64,000 nucleotides of DNA from Jejuia sp043557195 (GCA_043557195.1 CP121314.1:3968001-4032000); one strand, 5' to 3'; counted from the stretch's first letter, positions 44,784 to 55,389 are shown. The notes: generated by a model from the sequence alone, not told the origin. Numbers and translations are program-made.

Positions 44784-46160
44784 ATGGGTCAACTTGAAAA
44801 AGGAAGCAAAAAGCTTTTAAATGCTTGGGCATTTTACGATTGGGCAAATTCGGTATATACATTAACTATTGCGTCTTCAATTTTCCCGCTGTTTTATTCA
44901 AGCCTTTTTGATACTAAAGATGAATTGGTGTCAGCTTTTGGCTTTGAAATGAAACAAACAGTACTGATTTCTATAGTTACAGCTTTTACGTTTTTAGTTG
45001 TTGCTTTTTTGTCTCCGTTATTATCTGGTATAGCAGATTATGTAGGAAACAAGAAGAATTTTATGAAGTTCTTTTGTTATATGGGTGGCTTTGGGTGTAT
45101 TGGTTTATACTTTTTTAATTTAGATTATATACACACAAGTATTATATTTTACTTTATGGGATTGCTCGGGTACTGGGGCAGTCTCGTGTTTTACAACTCT
45201 TACCTGCCAGATATTGCTTTTCCTGAACAGCAGGATAGTATTAGTGCAAAGGGATTTTCATGGGGATATATTGGTAGTGTTATTTTATTACTCATAAACT
45301 TAGGAATGGTGATGTCTCCAAACTTTTTTGGTTTCGATATCAGTATTTCTGAAGAGATAAAAAGTAACGGAAGCGAAATTGAAATTGCTGAAGCTTTAGA
45401 AAAAGCAAAAAATGCAGCTTCATTTAAGGCTATGAAAATTTCATTCATAATGGTTGGTTTATGGTGGATCCTATTCAGTCAATATACATTTTATCATTTA
45501 CCTAAAGGGAGTTCAAAAGGGTATAAGGTTACAAAGGATGTAGTGTTTAATGGTTTTAGAGAATTGAAACTAGTATGGGCTGAATTGAAGAACAACTTAA
45601 GATTGAAGCGTTATTTAAATGCATTTTTCGTGTTTAGTATGGCGGTACAAACCATTATGCTAATGGCGGTGTATTTTGGAGAAAAGGAAATATTATGGGA
45701 AAATGACGGACAAAAGACTATTGGCTTAATTGGGAGTATTTTAGCTATTCAACTTGTGGCTATTATAGGAGCCGTAATCACGTCGAAATTATCTGAAAAA
45801 CACGGCAATATTAAGACGCTAATTATAATAAATTTTATTTGGATGGCATTATGTTTTTATGCCTATTTCATGAAAACCCCAGTGCAATTTTATATCGCAG
45901 CAACTATAGTTGGTTTTGTTATGGGAGGGGTGCAATCCTTAGGAAGATCTACATATTCTAAGTTTTTACCAGAAACAAAAGACACTACATCCTATTTTAG
46001 TTTTTATGACGTTGCGGAGAAAATCGGAATCGTAATTGGTATGTCAATTTTTGCTGTGGTAGATGAATTATACACCATGCGTTCAGCTATTTTATTTCTT
46101 TTTGTTTTCTTTTTAATTGGGATTGTTTTGTTATTTAGAGTTCCTAAAGAATCAGCATAA
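44784..46160 (+). CDS. UMF1/Atg22-type MFS transporter
   Basis: 458 aa from the ATG at 44784 (MGQLEKGSKKLLNAWAFYDW). An upstream GTG lies in the terminator stem and is rejected. About 12 membrane helices. The opening NAWAFYDWANSVYTLTIAS and the LGRSTYSKFLPE element late in the sequence mark the UMF1 family, related to yeast Atg22 amino-acid exporters. Substrate unknown. Confidence 0.85.
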   Translation: MGQLEKGSKKLLNAWAFYDWANSVYTLTIASSIFPLFYSSLFDTKDELVSAFGFEMKQTVLISIVTAFTFLVVAFLSPLLSGIADYVGNKKNFMKFFCYMGGFGCIGLYFFNLDYIHTSIIFYFMGLLGYWGSLVFYNSYLPDIAFPEQQDSISAKGFSWGYIGSVILLLINLGMVMSPNFFGFDISISEEIKSNGSEIEIAEALEKAKNAASFKAMKISFIMVGLWWILFSQYTFYHLPKGSSKGYKVTKDVVFNGFRELKLVWAELKNNLRLKRYLNAFFVFSMAVQTIMLMAVYFGEKEILWENDGQKTIGLIGSILAIQLVAIIGAVITSKLSEKHGNIKTLIIINFIWMALCFYAYFMKTPVQFYIAATIVGFVMGGVQSLGRSTYSKFLPETKDTTSYFSFYDVAEKIGIVIGMSIFAVVDELYTMRSAILFLFVFFLIGIVLLFRVPKESA

Positions 46161-46194
46161 AAAAGTCCTATTGTAACAACAAAAGGACTTTTTT
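46159..46194. terminator. bidirectional terminator
   Basis: Stem AAAAAAGTCCT / AGGACTTTTTT with a 14-nt loop, between convergent transporter and clpC genes. Confidence 0.87.
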
Positions 46195-46211
46195 AACTTA
46201 ATTATTATCTT

Positions 46212-48764
46212 TTAAGATTCCGTAGGCTTTTCAGCCTTTTCAATCTCAATACTTAATTCATCTGTTTTCTTATCTAGATCAATAATAATTTTATCACCAT
46301 CTTGTAAATTAGAGGCTACAATTTCTTCTGCTAGCGCATCTTCAATATACTTCTGAATAGCACGTTTTAATGGTCTAGCACCATATTGCTTATCAAAACC
46401 TTTATCAGCAATATAATCTTTCGCAGGTTTAGTTAACTTTAAGTGATACCCTAAACCTTTTATTCTTGAAAGTAGCTTTTCTAACTCAATATCGATGATT
46501 AAGTTAATATCTTCTTTTTCTAGTGGATTAAATACTACAACATCATCAATTCTATTCAAAAACTCTGGAGCGAATGATTTTTTGAGTGCATTTTCAATCA
46601 CTTTGACAGCATTTGCATCTTCCTGAGCTTTTTGTGAAGCTGTACCAAAACCAATACCTGTACCAAAATCTTTTAGTTTTCTCGCACCAATATTAGAGGT
46701 CATGATGATTATAGTATTTCTAAAATCAATTTTTCTACCTAAACTATCAGTTAAATGTCCGTCATCAAGCACTTGTAGCAACATATTGAATACATCTGGA
46801 TGCGCTTTTTCAATTTCATCAAGAAGAATTACAGAATATGGCTTTCTACGTACTTTTTCTGTTAATTGACCACCTTCCTCATAACCAACGTATCCTGGAG
46901 GTGCACCCACTAAACGCGAAATAGCAAATTTCTCCATATACTCACTCATATCGATTCTTATTAAAGAATCTTCGCTATCAAATAACTCTCGAGATAACAC
47001 TTTTGCTAATTGGGTTTTACCAACACCAGTTTGTCCTAAGAAAATGAAAGAACCAATAGGTTTATTTGGGTCTTTTAAACCAGCGCGGTTACGTTGAATC
47101 GCTTTTACCACTTTGGCAACAGCTTCATCTTGACCAATTACTTTTCCTTTTATTAAATCTGGCAATTCAGCCAATTTATTTATCTCGGTTTGTGCAATTC
47201 TATTCACAGGAATACCAGTCATCATAGAAACTACATCAGCAACATTTTCTTCAGTAACAATTTCACGATGTTGTTTAGTTTCTTCTTCCCATTTTTCTTG
47301 AGCTACTGCTAAATCTTTTTCAATTCGTTTTTCATCATCTCTCAATTTTGCAGCCTCTTCATACTTCTGTTTTTTAACAACAGAATTCTTGGTTTCTCTA
47401 ACCTGCTCCAATTGCTTTTCTAACTCTAAAATTTGCTGCGGCACATCAATGTTAGTAATGTGAACACGAGATCCTGCCTCATCTAAAGCATCAATAGCTT
47501 TATCTGGAAGAAATCTATCGGTCATATACCTATTGGTTAATTTCACACAAGCTTCTACAGCTTCAGGTGTAAAATCAACATTATGGTGCTCTTCGTATTT
47601 ACCTTTGATGTTGTTTAATATTTCAATGGTTTCCTCAACTGTTGTTGGCTGAACAATTACTTTCTGGAAACGACGCTCTAAAGCACCATCTTTTTCAATA
47701 TACTGTCTGTACTCATCAAGAGTTGTAGCACCTATACATTGAATTTCTCCACGAGCCAGAGCAGGTTTAAACATATTTGAAGCATCTAAGCTTCCTGTGG
47801 CACCACCTGCACCAACAATGGTGTGGATTTCATCTATAAATAGAATAACATCATCATTCTTTTCAAGCTCATTCATAACAGCTTTCATGCGCTCTTCGAA
47901 CTGACCGCGATATTTTGTGCCTGCAACTAAACTTGCTAAATCAAGAGTTACAACGCGCTTGTTGAAAAGAATTCTAGATACTTTTCGCTTTACAATTCTT
48001 AGCGCTAAACCTTCGGCAATGGCAGATTTACCAACACCAGGTTCACCTATTAAAAGTGGGTTATTTTTCTTTCTTCTGCTTAAAATCTGTGACACACGCT
48101 GTATTTCAGCTTCTCTACCTACAACAGGGTCAAGCTTGCCTTCTTCAGCTAAAACCGTTAAATCACGCCCAAAATTATCTAGAACAGGTGTTTTAGACTT
48201 CTTATTGGACTTTCCTGAAGGTGTGTTAAAAATATTGTCTTTTTGAGATTCCTCTCCTAAGTTCGAATCATCATCTTGAAAAGATTCAGCTTTCGGTTCT
48301 ATGTAGTCATCACTTTCGTTTGTAATCATTTGCTTAAATTGTTCTTTAACATTATCGTAGTCTACTTTTAACTTATTGAGTAGTTTGGTCGTGGGGTCAT
48401 TTTCGTTTCTAAGGATACATAATAACAAGTGTGCAGTATTTATTGATGTACTTTGAAACAGTTTTGCTTCTAGAAACGTTGTTTTAAGAGCACGTTCTGC
48501 TTGTCGTGTTAAATGCAAGTTTTTCTTTTGATTTGAAGCAACACTAATATTTGGGTTGGCAGGACTTAAAATCTCTACCTTTCGACGTAAATGATTTAAG
48601 TCAACATCCAATGCGTTTAATATATCAATTGCTTTGCCGTTGCCATCACGCAAAAGCCCAAGCATTAAGTGCTCAGTGCCAATAAAATCATGGCCTAAGC
48701 GTAGTGCCTCTTCTTTGCTATATGCAATTACATCTTTTACTCTTGGGGAAAAATTATCATCCAT
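46212..48764 (-). CDS. clpC: ATP-dependent Clp protease ATP-binding subunit ClpC
   Basis: 850 aa. Two Clp-N repeats (about 1-145) are followed by AAA1 with Walker A GEPGVGKSA, a UVR-type linker (KKQKYEEAAKLRDDEKRIEK), AAA2 with Walker A GQTGVGKTQLAK and the C-terminal D2 domain. It unfolds proteins for ClpP and controls stress-regulator turnover. Clear divergent layout with gyrA. Confidence 0.95.
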   Translation of the reverse strand: MDDNFSPRVKDVIAYSKEEALRLGHDFIGTEHLMLGLLRDGNGKAIDILNALDVDLNHLRRKVEILSPANPNISVASNQKKNLHLTRQAERALKTTFLEAKLFQSTSINTAHLLLCILRNENDPTTKLLNKLKVDYDNVKEQFKQMITNESDDYIEPKAESFQDDDSNLGEESQKDNIFNTPSGKSNKKSKTPVLDNFGRDLTVLAEEGKLDPVVGREAEIQRVSQILSRRKKNNPLLIGEPGVGKSAIAEGLALRIVKRKVSRILFNKRVVTLDLASLVAGTKYRGQFEERMKAVMNELEKNDDVILFIDEIHTIVGAGGATGSLDASNMFKPALARGEIQCIGATTLDEYRQYIEKDGALERRFQKVIVQPTTVEETIEILNNIKGKYEEHHNVDFTPEAVEACVKLTNRYMTDRFLPDKAIDALDEAGSRVHITNIDVPQQILELEKQLEQVRETKNSVVKKQKYEEAAKLRDDEKRIEKDLAVAQEKWEEETKQHREIVTEENVADVVSMMTGIPVNRIAQTEINKLAELPDLIKGKVIGQDEAVAKVVKAIQRNRAGLKDPNKPIGSFIFLGQTGVGKTQLAKVLSRELFDSEDSLIRIDMSEYMEKFAISRLVGAPPGYVGYEEGGQLTEKVRRKPYSVILLDEIEKAHPDVFNMLLQVLDDGHLTDSLGRKIDFRNTIIIMTSNIGARKLKDFGTGIGFGTASQKAQEDANAVKVIENALKKSFAPEFLNRIDDVVVFNPLEKEDINLIIDIELEKLLSRIKGLGYHLKLTKPAKDYIADKGFDKQYGARPLKRAIQKYIEDALAEEIVASNLQDGDKIIIDLDKKTDELSIEIEKAEKPTES

Positions 48765-49026
48765 AACTAAGTGCCTTTCTGCATTAAAAATACTAAAATA
48801 CTTTTACTCACGGCAAAAACCGTACCTCAAAATTAAGTAGTGCTGCTAATTGACGAAAAAATAATCAAAAAATCAAAGCATATCAGGTGAGAGTTATTAA
48901 CGAAAAAACACCATCAAATTGTTAATAAAAAGTCTCAAATAGGAATCTTAAATCACTTATTCTCACTGATGAAATTCGTATATTAGCATGTTTTGAAAAA
49001 ATCATAAAAACTAAATTAAATTTTAT

Positions 49027-51152
49027 ATGGCAGAAGGAGAAAAACTGATACCTATCAACATTGAAGATGAGATGAAATCTGCGTACATTGATTACTCAAT
49101 GTCGGTCATTGTGTCACGTGCGTTACCAGATGTAAGAGATGGTTTAAAACCTGTTCACAGACGTGTACTTTACGGTATGCATGAACTAGGTGTTAGAGCA
49201 AATTCGGCACACAAAAAATCAGCGAGAATAGTAGGAGAGGTTTTAGGTAAATATCACCCACATGGTGATACTTCGGTTTATGATACCATGGTGCGTATGG
49301 CACAAGAGTGGAGCTTGCGTTATATGTTAGTTGATGGTCAAGGTAACTTTGGCTCTGTAGATGGCGATAGTCCAGCAGCAATGCGTTATACAGAAGCTAG
49401 AATGCAGAAGATTTCTGAAGAAATGTTGGCTGATATCGATAAAGAAACTGTAGATCATAAGTTGAACTTTGATGATACGTTACAAGAGCCTACAGTTTTA
49501 CCAACAAGAATACCAGGTTTATTGGTAAACGGAGCTTCTGGTATTGCCGTTGGTATGGCTACTAATATGCCACCTCATAACCTAACGGAAGTCGTAAATG
49601 GAACAATCGCCTATATCGATAACAATGATATTGAAATCGACGAGTTGATGACACATATTAAGGCTCCAGATTTTCCAACTGGGGGAACTATTTATGGTTA
49701 TGATGGCGTTAGAGATGCATTCCATACAGGAAGAGGTAGAATAGTTCTTCGTGGTAAAGCTAATATTGAAGAGGTTAACGGTCGTGAGTGTATCATCGTG
49801 GATGAAATTCCTTATCAAGTGAATAAGGCAGATATGATTAAAAAAACTGCCGACCTAGTTAATGAGAAAAAGCTTGAAGGTATCTCTACAATTCGTGATG
49901 AATCTGATAGAAAAGGTATGCGAGTTGTTTACGTTTTAAAGCGTGATGCAATTCCAAATATTGTATTAAACAAATTATATAAGTACACAGCGCTACAATC
50001 CTCATTTAGTGTAAATAACATTGCTTTAGTTAATGGAAGACCACAACTTCTTAACCTAAAGGAATTAATACATTATTTCGTAGAGCACAGACATGAAGTT
50101 GTAGTAAGAAGAACAACTTACGAATTACGAAAAGCAGAGGAGCGTGCACACATTTTAGAAGGTTTAATTATTGCTTCTGATAACATTGATGAAGTTATTC
50201 AAATTATTCGTGCATCTTCAAATGCTGATGAAGCTCGTAATAACTTGATAAAACGTTTTGAACTCTCTGAAATTCAAGCTCGGAAAAAGGAAAATGTTTC
50301 TGGATGCGTGTATATGAGATTCCTGAAGGTGCAAAAACATCTAAAGGTAGAGCTATTCAAAACCTTATAAATATTGAGCAAGATGATAAGGTAATGGCTT
50401 TTATCTGTACTCAAGATTTGAAAGACGAGGATTATATTAATAGCCATTATGTCATTATGGCAACAAAAAAAGGTCAAGTAAAGAAAACATCTTTAGAGCA
50501 ATATTCAAGACCTAGAACTAATGGTATTAATGCCATTACTATTAAAGAGGATGATGAGTTACTAGAAGCTAAGTTAACTACTGGTGAAAGCCAAGTAATG
50601 TTAGCGCTTAAATCAGGTAAAGCGATTCGTTTTGAAGAAGCCAAAACAAGACCGATGGGTAGAAATGCATCTGGAGTTCGCGGCATTCGATTAGCAAATG
50701 AGAAAACTGATGAAGTTATAGGAATGATTGCTGTGGATGATATGGAAAGTAATATTCTTGTTGTTTCGGAAAATGGTTATGGAAAACGTTCTAGTTTAGA
50801 CGATTACCGAATTACTAACAGAGGAGGAAAAGGGGTTAAAACCATTTCTATCACAGAAAAAACGGGTAATCTAGTGTCAATCAAGAATGTAACAGATAGT
50901 GACGATTTAATGATTATCAATAAGTCTGGTATTGCAATACGGATGGCTGTTGAAGATTTACGCGTAATGGGGCGTGCTACTCAGGGCGTAAAATTAATCA
51001 ACTTGAAGGGTAATGATTCTATTGCTGCAGTCGCAAAAGTAATGCATGATGAGGATGATGTTGATGACGTAGAAGACGCTGAAAACACTGAGGCTACAAA
51101 TGATGGCACAACTGTTGATAATAATGATACTGATAACAACAATAATGAATAA
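49027..51152 (+). pseudogene. gyrA: DNA gyrase subunit A, broken by an internal deletion and frameshift
   Basis: The N-terminal part has VSRALPDVRDGLKPVHRRVL and the catalytic tyrosine in AMRYTEARM, up to FELSEIQAR. The frame then changes at about 50281-50288 and continues as KGKCFWMRVYEIPEG through a C-terminal beta-pinwheel (ATQGVKLINLKGN) and an acidic tail to 51152. Joined it encodes about 707 aa against about 830-850 in relatives. Roughly 125-140 residues (tower and coiled-coil end, first pinwheel blade) are absent, with a length not divisible by three. Because gyrA is essential, an assembly or amplification error is more likely than a real mutation. Confidence 0.9.
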
Positions 51153-51169
51153 CACAAATTAAATTAACA

Positions 51170-52426
51170 ATGAAAAAACAATTAATTATAGCTTTAGCTA
51201 TTTCTATAAGTGCATTTTCTTTTGCCCAAAAGAAGGAGTTAAAAGCTGTCGAAAAAGCCATTAAGAGCAATAATTTTGCAGAAGCTAAAACTGCGCTTGC
51301 AACTGTAGAACCTATGCTAGGTTCATTGGATGCAAAGCTAATGACCAAGTATAACTACCTTAAAGGCGTGGCTCTATATGCAAATGGAGCTGGCACTAAT
51401 GCAGATATTGATGCTGCAATAGAGTATTTAAACAAAGCTGAAAGTGGATATAAAGTTGAAGTTAGCCAACTGAAAAATGACATGGTTAACAAAATCTTGG
51501 AAAAAGGAAACAAAGCTTATGAAGGTAAAAAGTTTGGTGCTGCTTCTGAGTATTTTGAAAAAGTGTACAACATGAGAAAGCAAGATACAGTTTATCTGTA
51601 CTATGCTGCCGCTACAGCTGTTAATGCTCCTGATTATGATAGAGCTTTAGTACTTTACCAACAGTTGAAAGATTTGAACTACACAGGTATAGAAACTAAA
51701 TATTATGCTGTAAACAAGTCATCAAATGAAAAAGAGGCATTCCCTAACAAACAACTTAGAGATGTAGCCGTTAAAACGTCTAAAACACACTCGAGTCCTT
51801 CTGAAGAAAAATCGGATTCTAAACGAGGAGAAATTGTTAAGAATGTCGCTTTAATCTACATATCTCAAGGTGATAACGATAAGGCAATACAAGCAATAAA
51901 AGATGCTAAAGCAGAAGCTCCAGATGATATTAACTTAATTCTTTCAGAAGCAAATATCTACTATAAAATGGGAGATACTGCCAAGTTTAAAGAGCTAATG
52001 GAGATTGCTACAAAAATGGATCCTGAAAACGCCGAATTACAATATAATTTAGGTGTGATTTCTGCAGAATCTGACCAGCCCGATGAAGCAATGGCATATT
52101 ATAAAAAAGCTATTGAACTAGATCCTAATTATACCAATGCATACATTAATAGTGCTGCATTAGTTTTGGGTAGAGAGGAAGCTTTAATTAAAGAGATGAA
52201 CGGGTTAGGAACTTCTGCTGCTGACGATAGACGTTATGAAGAATTGCGTACGCAACGTCAAGATTTATATAAAGAAGCTATCCCTTTTTTAACTAAGGCA
52301 TTAGAAATGAATCCAAAAAGTACAAGTGCTGCAACTACTTTAATGAATATTTATAGTGTACTTGGTGAAACTGATAAGTACAAAGCTATGAAAGCTAAAG
52401 TTGAAGCAATGGGAGGGGGACAGTAA
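51170..52426 (+). CDS. secreted TPR-repeat protein
   Basis: 418 aa. A signal peptide (cleavage near SFAQKK) is followed by several tetratricopeptide repeats (for example AELQYNLGVISAESDQPDEA, AMAYYKKAIELDPNYTNAYI). It acts as a periplasmic scaffold. The partner is unknown. It starts 17 bp after the gyrA stop, so it is probably co-transcribed with gyrA, a pairing I recall in other flavobacteria. Confidence 0.85.
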   Translation: MKKQLIIALAISISAFSFAQKKELKAVEKAIKSNNFAEAKTALATVEPMLGSLDAKLMTKYNYLKGVALYANGAGTNADIDAAIEYLNKAESGYKVEVSQLKNDMVNKILEKGNKAYEGKKFGAASEYFEKVYNMRKQDTVYLYYAAATAVNAPDYDRALVLYQQLKDLNYTGIETKYYAVNKSSNEKEAFPNKQLRDVAVKTSKTHSSPSEEKSDSKRGEIVKNVALIYISQGDNDKAIQAIKDAKAEAPDDINLILSEANIYYKMGDTAKFKELMEIATKMDPENAELQYNLGVISAESDQPDEAMAYYKKAIELDPNYTNAYINSAALVLGREEALIKEMNGLGTSAADDRRYEELRTQRQDLYKEAIPFLTKALEMNPKSTSAATTLMNIYSVLGETDKYKAMKAKVEAMGGGQ

Positions 52427-52446
52427 AATATCTCTTTCTAATAAAT

Positions 52447-52478
52447 AAAAAAAACCAGAGCATTTGCTCTGGTTTTTT
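52447..52478. terminator. bidirectional terminator
   Basis: Perfect stem AAAACCAGAGC / GCTCTGGTTTT with a 4-nt loop, an extended A-run and a T-run. Lies between the convergent TPR and rocD genes. Confidence 0.92.
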
Positions 52479-52492
52479 GTTTTTACTACAAA

Positions 52493-53773
52493 CTATTTTT
52501 CAAATGTTTGCAACGTTTTAATAATTATAGAAACACAATCTAATAATTGTTCTTTAGTCATTACTAGTGGAGGTGCAAAACGAATAATATTACCATGAGT
52601 AGGTTTTGCCAATAAGCCATTATCCCTAAGTGCTAAACATATATCCCAGGCTTTATTACTTTTTTCATCATCATTAATAACAATAGCATTAAGCAAGCCT
52701 TTTCCTCTTACTAGATTAACTACGTTACTGTTTTTAATATATGTATTCAGTTCATCTCTAAAAAGCTGCCCTAAAACACTGGCATTTTCTGCTAAATCTT
52801 CATCTTGAATAACATCTAATGCAGCCATTGCAACGGCAGCTGCAATAGGATTTCCACCAAACGTACTACCATGGTTTCCTGGTTTAATTACATTCATAAT
52901 GTTATTATTTGCCAATACAGCACTTACTGGGTAAGCACCACCACTTAAAGCTTTTCCAAGAATTAATACATCTGGTTTTACATCTGGTGTGCCACTACAA
53001 TTTTTGTTTTCACAAGAGCAATTACCACATGTAGCGAGTAACCTTCCTGTGCGTGCAATTCCCGTTTGTACCTCATCTGCAATAAATAATACATTGTATT
53101 TAGTACATAGAGCCTTAGCTTTAATTAAATAACCTTCACTTGGCACATATACACCAGCTTCACCTTGAATAGGTTCTACTAAAAATGCGGCAATATTCGA
53201 GTTAGTTTTTAAAACCTCTTCTAAAGCTTGCAAATTGTCGTATTCAATCTTTATAAAACCTTTAGTGTAAGGACCAAAGTTTTCACGAGCTACTGGATCA
53301 TTAGAAAATGAAATTATCGTAGTGGTTCTTCCATGAAAGTTGTTTTCACATACCACAATTTCCGCTTCATTTTCATCAATACCTTTAACCTCGTATGCCC
53401 ATTTACGAGCGAGTTTTAAAGCAGTTTCCACCGCTTCTGCACCTGTATTCATAGGTAAAAGCTTGTCAAAACCAAATAGTTCTGTAGCGTACTTCTCATA
53501 TTTACCTAAAATATCATTGTAAAATGCTCTTGAGGTAAGTGTTAAGGTTTTCGCTTGGGCAATCATCGCATTTACAATTTTAGGATGACAATGCCCTTGG
53601 TTTACAGCAGAATATGCCGATAAAAAATCATAATAGCGTTTACCTTCTGCGTCCCAAACATATACACCTTCTCCGCGACTTAATACTACGGGTAATGGGT
53701 GATAGTTGTGAGCTCCATACTTGTTTTCTAAAGCAATTGCTTCTTCTGACGTTAATTGTTCTAAAACAGCCAT
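52493..53773 (-). CDS. rocD: ornithine--oxo-acid transaminase
   Basis: 426 aa class III aminotransferase that converts ornithine and 2-oxoglutarate to glutamate semialdehyde and glutamate. It shows NTGAEAVETALKLARKWAYE, the FHGRTTT element, ADEVQTGIARTG and the PLP lysine region LILGKALSGGAYPVSA. Between GRLLAT and KPDVL is a cysteine cluster (CGNCSCENKNC) not found in the mammalian enzyme. Confidence 0.94.
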   Translation of the reverse strand: MAVLEQLTSEEAIALENKYGAHNYHPLPVVLSRGEGVYVWDAEGKRYYDFLSAYSAVNQGHCHPKIVNAMIAQAKTLTLTSRAFYNDILGKYEKYATELFGFDKLLPMNTGAEAVETALKLARKWAYEVKGIDENEAEIVVCENNFHGRTTTIISFSNDPVARENFGPYTKGFIKIEYDNLQALEEVLKTNSNIAAFLVEPIQGEAGVYVPSEGYLIKAKALCTKYNVLFIADEVQTGIARTGRLLATCGNCSCENKNCSGTPDVKPDVLILGKALSGGAYPVSAVLANNNIMNVIKPGNHGSTFGGNPIAAAVAMAALDVIQDEDLAENASVLGQLFRDELNTYIKNSNVVNLVRGKGLLNAIVINDDEKSNKAWDICLALRDNGLLAKPTHGNIIRFAPPLVMTKEQLLDCVSIIIKTLQTFEK

Positions 53774-53976
53774 TTTAAAATAAAATTTAAAAGATTCTTA
53801 ATCATTAAATGTTTAGTTGTAAGCACAACAAACACTTATAATTAATCTCGATTAACGAGTAAAATAACCATTCCTTCTGTACCTTTATTCTTCCGAAGAA
53901 CTCGAAAAAGCAGCGTGGGAGAGAAATCATCCCTAGATAGGTGTGCAATTTAAGAAATAAAAATTGTTCTCTAAAA

Positions 53977-54363
53977 TTATTCAGATAGCTTACTAGATAT
54001 TGATGATACTTGAAGCTCCAGCCTTTTTAGCTCTCTTAAAAGCGCGTTTTTATCCATTTGCATCCAAGCAAAAATCTTTAACATACTAACACCTATAAGA
54101 AATATGAGGCTACCCGTAGCCCATTTAATCAGTTCAAAAGTACTTTCAACATTAAAAAATTGTACCACACAATAAATAAACAGACCAAAAAACACTAAGG
54201 TCATAAAATTCATCATGTACATAATCCATTTGTTTTTTCCTCTAAACAAGCCCCATACCATTTCTAGTACATTTTGTTCATCCAACTCATCATAGAATTT
54301 ACTTTCTTCTTCTGATAAGGTTTCTTTAATCAGTTTGTCAATATCTTCCATATTATTTTTCAT
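53977..54363 (-). CDS. DUF6768-type two-helix membrane protein
   Basis: 128 aa. A polar N-terminal helix (about 1-40) is followed by two hydrophobic helices (about 50-70 and 82-100) and a coiled-coil tail (about 104-128). I associate this layout with DUF6768 proteins found next to ECF sigma factors. It overlaps the sigma gene by 11 nt and may be a sigma regulator. Confidence 0.72.
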   Translation of the reverse strand: MKNNMEDIDKLIKETLSEEESKFYDELDEQNVLEMVWGLFRGKNKWIMYMMNFMTLVFFGLFIYCVVQFFNVESTFELIKWATGSLIFLIGVSMLKIFAWMQMDKNALLRELKRLELQVSSISSKLSE

Positions 54364-54904
54364 AATTGTAATGTTTTAAAAGTTGTTTTAATTTTTCTCT
54401 AGCGTGAAACAATCTTGATTTGGTTGTTCCCACCGATATACTAAGCGTTTCACTTATTTCCTTAAGACTATAATCTTCTGTATAAAACAGTTGTATTACA
54501 GTTTGTTGATGCAATGGTAGTTTTTTAAATGCCTCTAAAAGTTTTAATTTTAATGCAGAATTATCATCGGTGTCTTCTGCTGTATTTTGTTGGGATTGTT
54601 CATTTTTAATTTGGTCTAGATGCTTTTGAACTCTACTGTTTTTATTAAGCCAATCTATGGACTTATTGCACACAATCCGCAACCCCCAACTACCAAAACT
54701 TTCAGGCTTTTCTAGTTTATCAATTTTATTAATAATAACCTTCCAACTATCTTGCGCTATATCTTTTGCAGCATCAGCATCTTTCACCAACCAATAGGCT
54801 TTTTCACAGAATGGTTTGTGCCAATGCTTCACTAATTGGTTAAAAGCTTGCGCATTTCCAGATTGAAATTCTAAAACTAAATCCTTATCCTTATCGGTTT
54901 TCAA
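54353..54904 (-). CDS. ECF-type RNA polymerase sigma factor
   Basis: 183 aa. Region 2 (AKDIAQDSWKVIINKIDKL, with FGSWGLRIVCN) and region 4 (LPLHQQTVIQLFYTEDYSLK, EISETLSISVGTTKSRLFHA) are clear. It directs RNA polymerase to alternative promoters. It sits between an SRPBCC-like gene (4-nt overlap upstream) and a membrane protein that may sequester it. Confidence 0.92.
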   Translation of the reverse strand: MKTDKDKDLVLEFQSGNAQAFNQLVKHWHKPFCEKAYWLVKDADAAKDIAQDSWKVIINKIDKLEKPESFGSWGLRIVCNKSIDWLNKNSRVQKHLDQIKNEQSQQNTAEDTDDNSALKLKLLEAFKKLPLHQQTVIQLFYTEDYSLKEISETLSISVGTTKSRLFHAREKLKQLLKHYNYEK

Positions 54905-55389
54905 CTTAATGTCTTAAAAATGAAACGCCAAAACTTTACCCAAATATTCCATGTTGTGAACTTTTTAGAGTTTGAAACAGTATTCTCTATACAATCAAAA
55001 GCATTTTCAATTAAAGCATCATGAAGCCATCTAATAGCGATAATCCACTTTAATGTTGCCATTCCTTTAGTTCGCATAATGATGCTATGTTTTATTTCTG
55101 TGGTATGCTTATTAATTGCTCTAATATCAAACTTATGAATACCATCAAACCCTTTTGGTTCTAAAAATCGAAATGCGATGTGTTCGCCTTCAATATAATC
55201 TTGAATAACATATTTAATGATACCATGTCCGCCTTTAGAACCTATCACAAGCCCTTCTCTAAATCTAATAGCAGGCCAATACTCATTTGGCCACACTTTA
55301 TCCTGTGCTGTTGAAAGCGTTTTTAACAAAGGTGCTATGTTTTCCTTTGGTTGATTAATAATTCGCTTATGTATATTGGTAACGTTCAT
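54901..55389 (-). CDS. SRPBCC-like protein
   Basis: 162 aa. Alternating beta strands around EYWPAIRFREGLVIGSKGGH, YIEGEHIAFRFLEPKGFDG, TEIKHSIIMRTKG and a long terminal helix fit the START/SRPBCC lipid- or ligand-binding fold. I am not sure of the family. It leads the overlapping sigma operon, so it may be regulated by or with that sigma factor. Confidence 0.6.
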   Translation of the reverse strand: MNVTNIHKRIINQPKENIAPLLKTLSTAQDKVWPNEYWPAIRFREGLVIGSKGGHGIIKYVIQDYIEGEHIAFRFLEPKGFDGIHKFDIRAINKHTTEIKHSIIMRTKGMATLKWIIAIRWLHDALIENAFDCIENTVSNSKKFTTWNIWVKFWRFIFKTLS

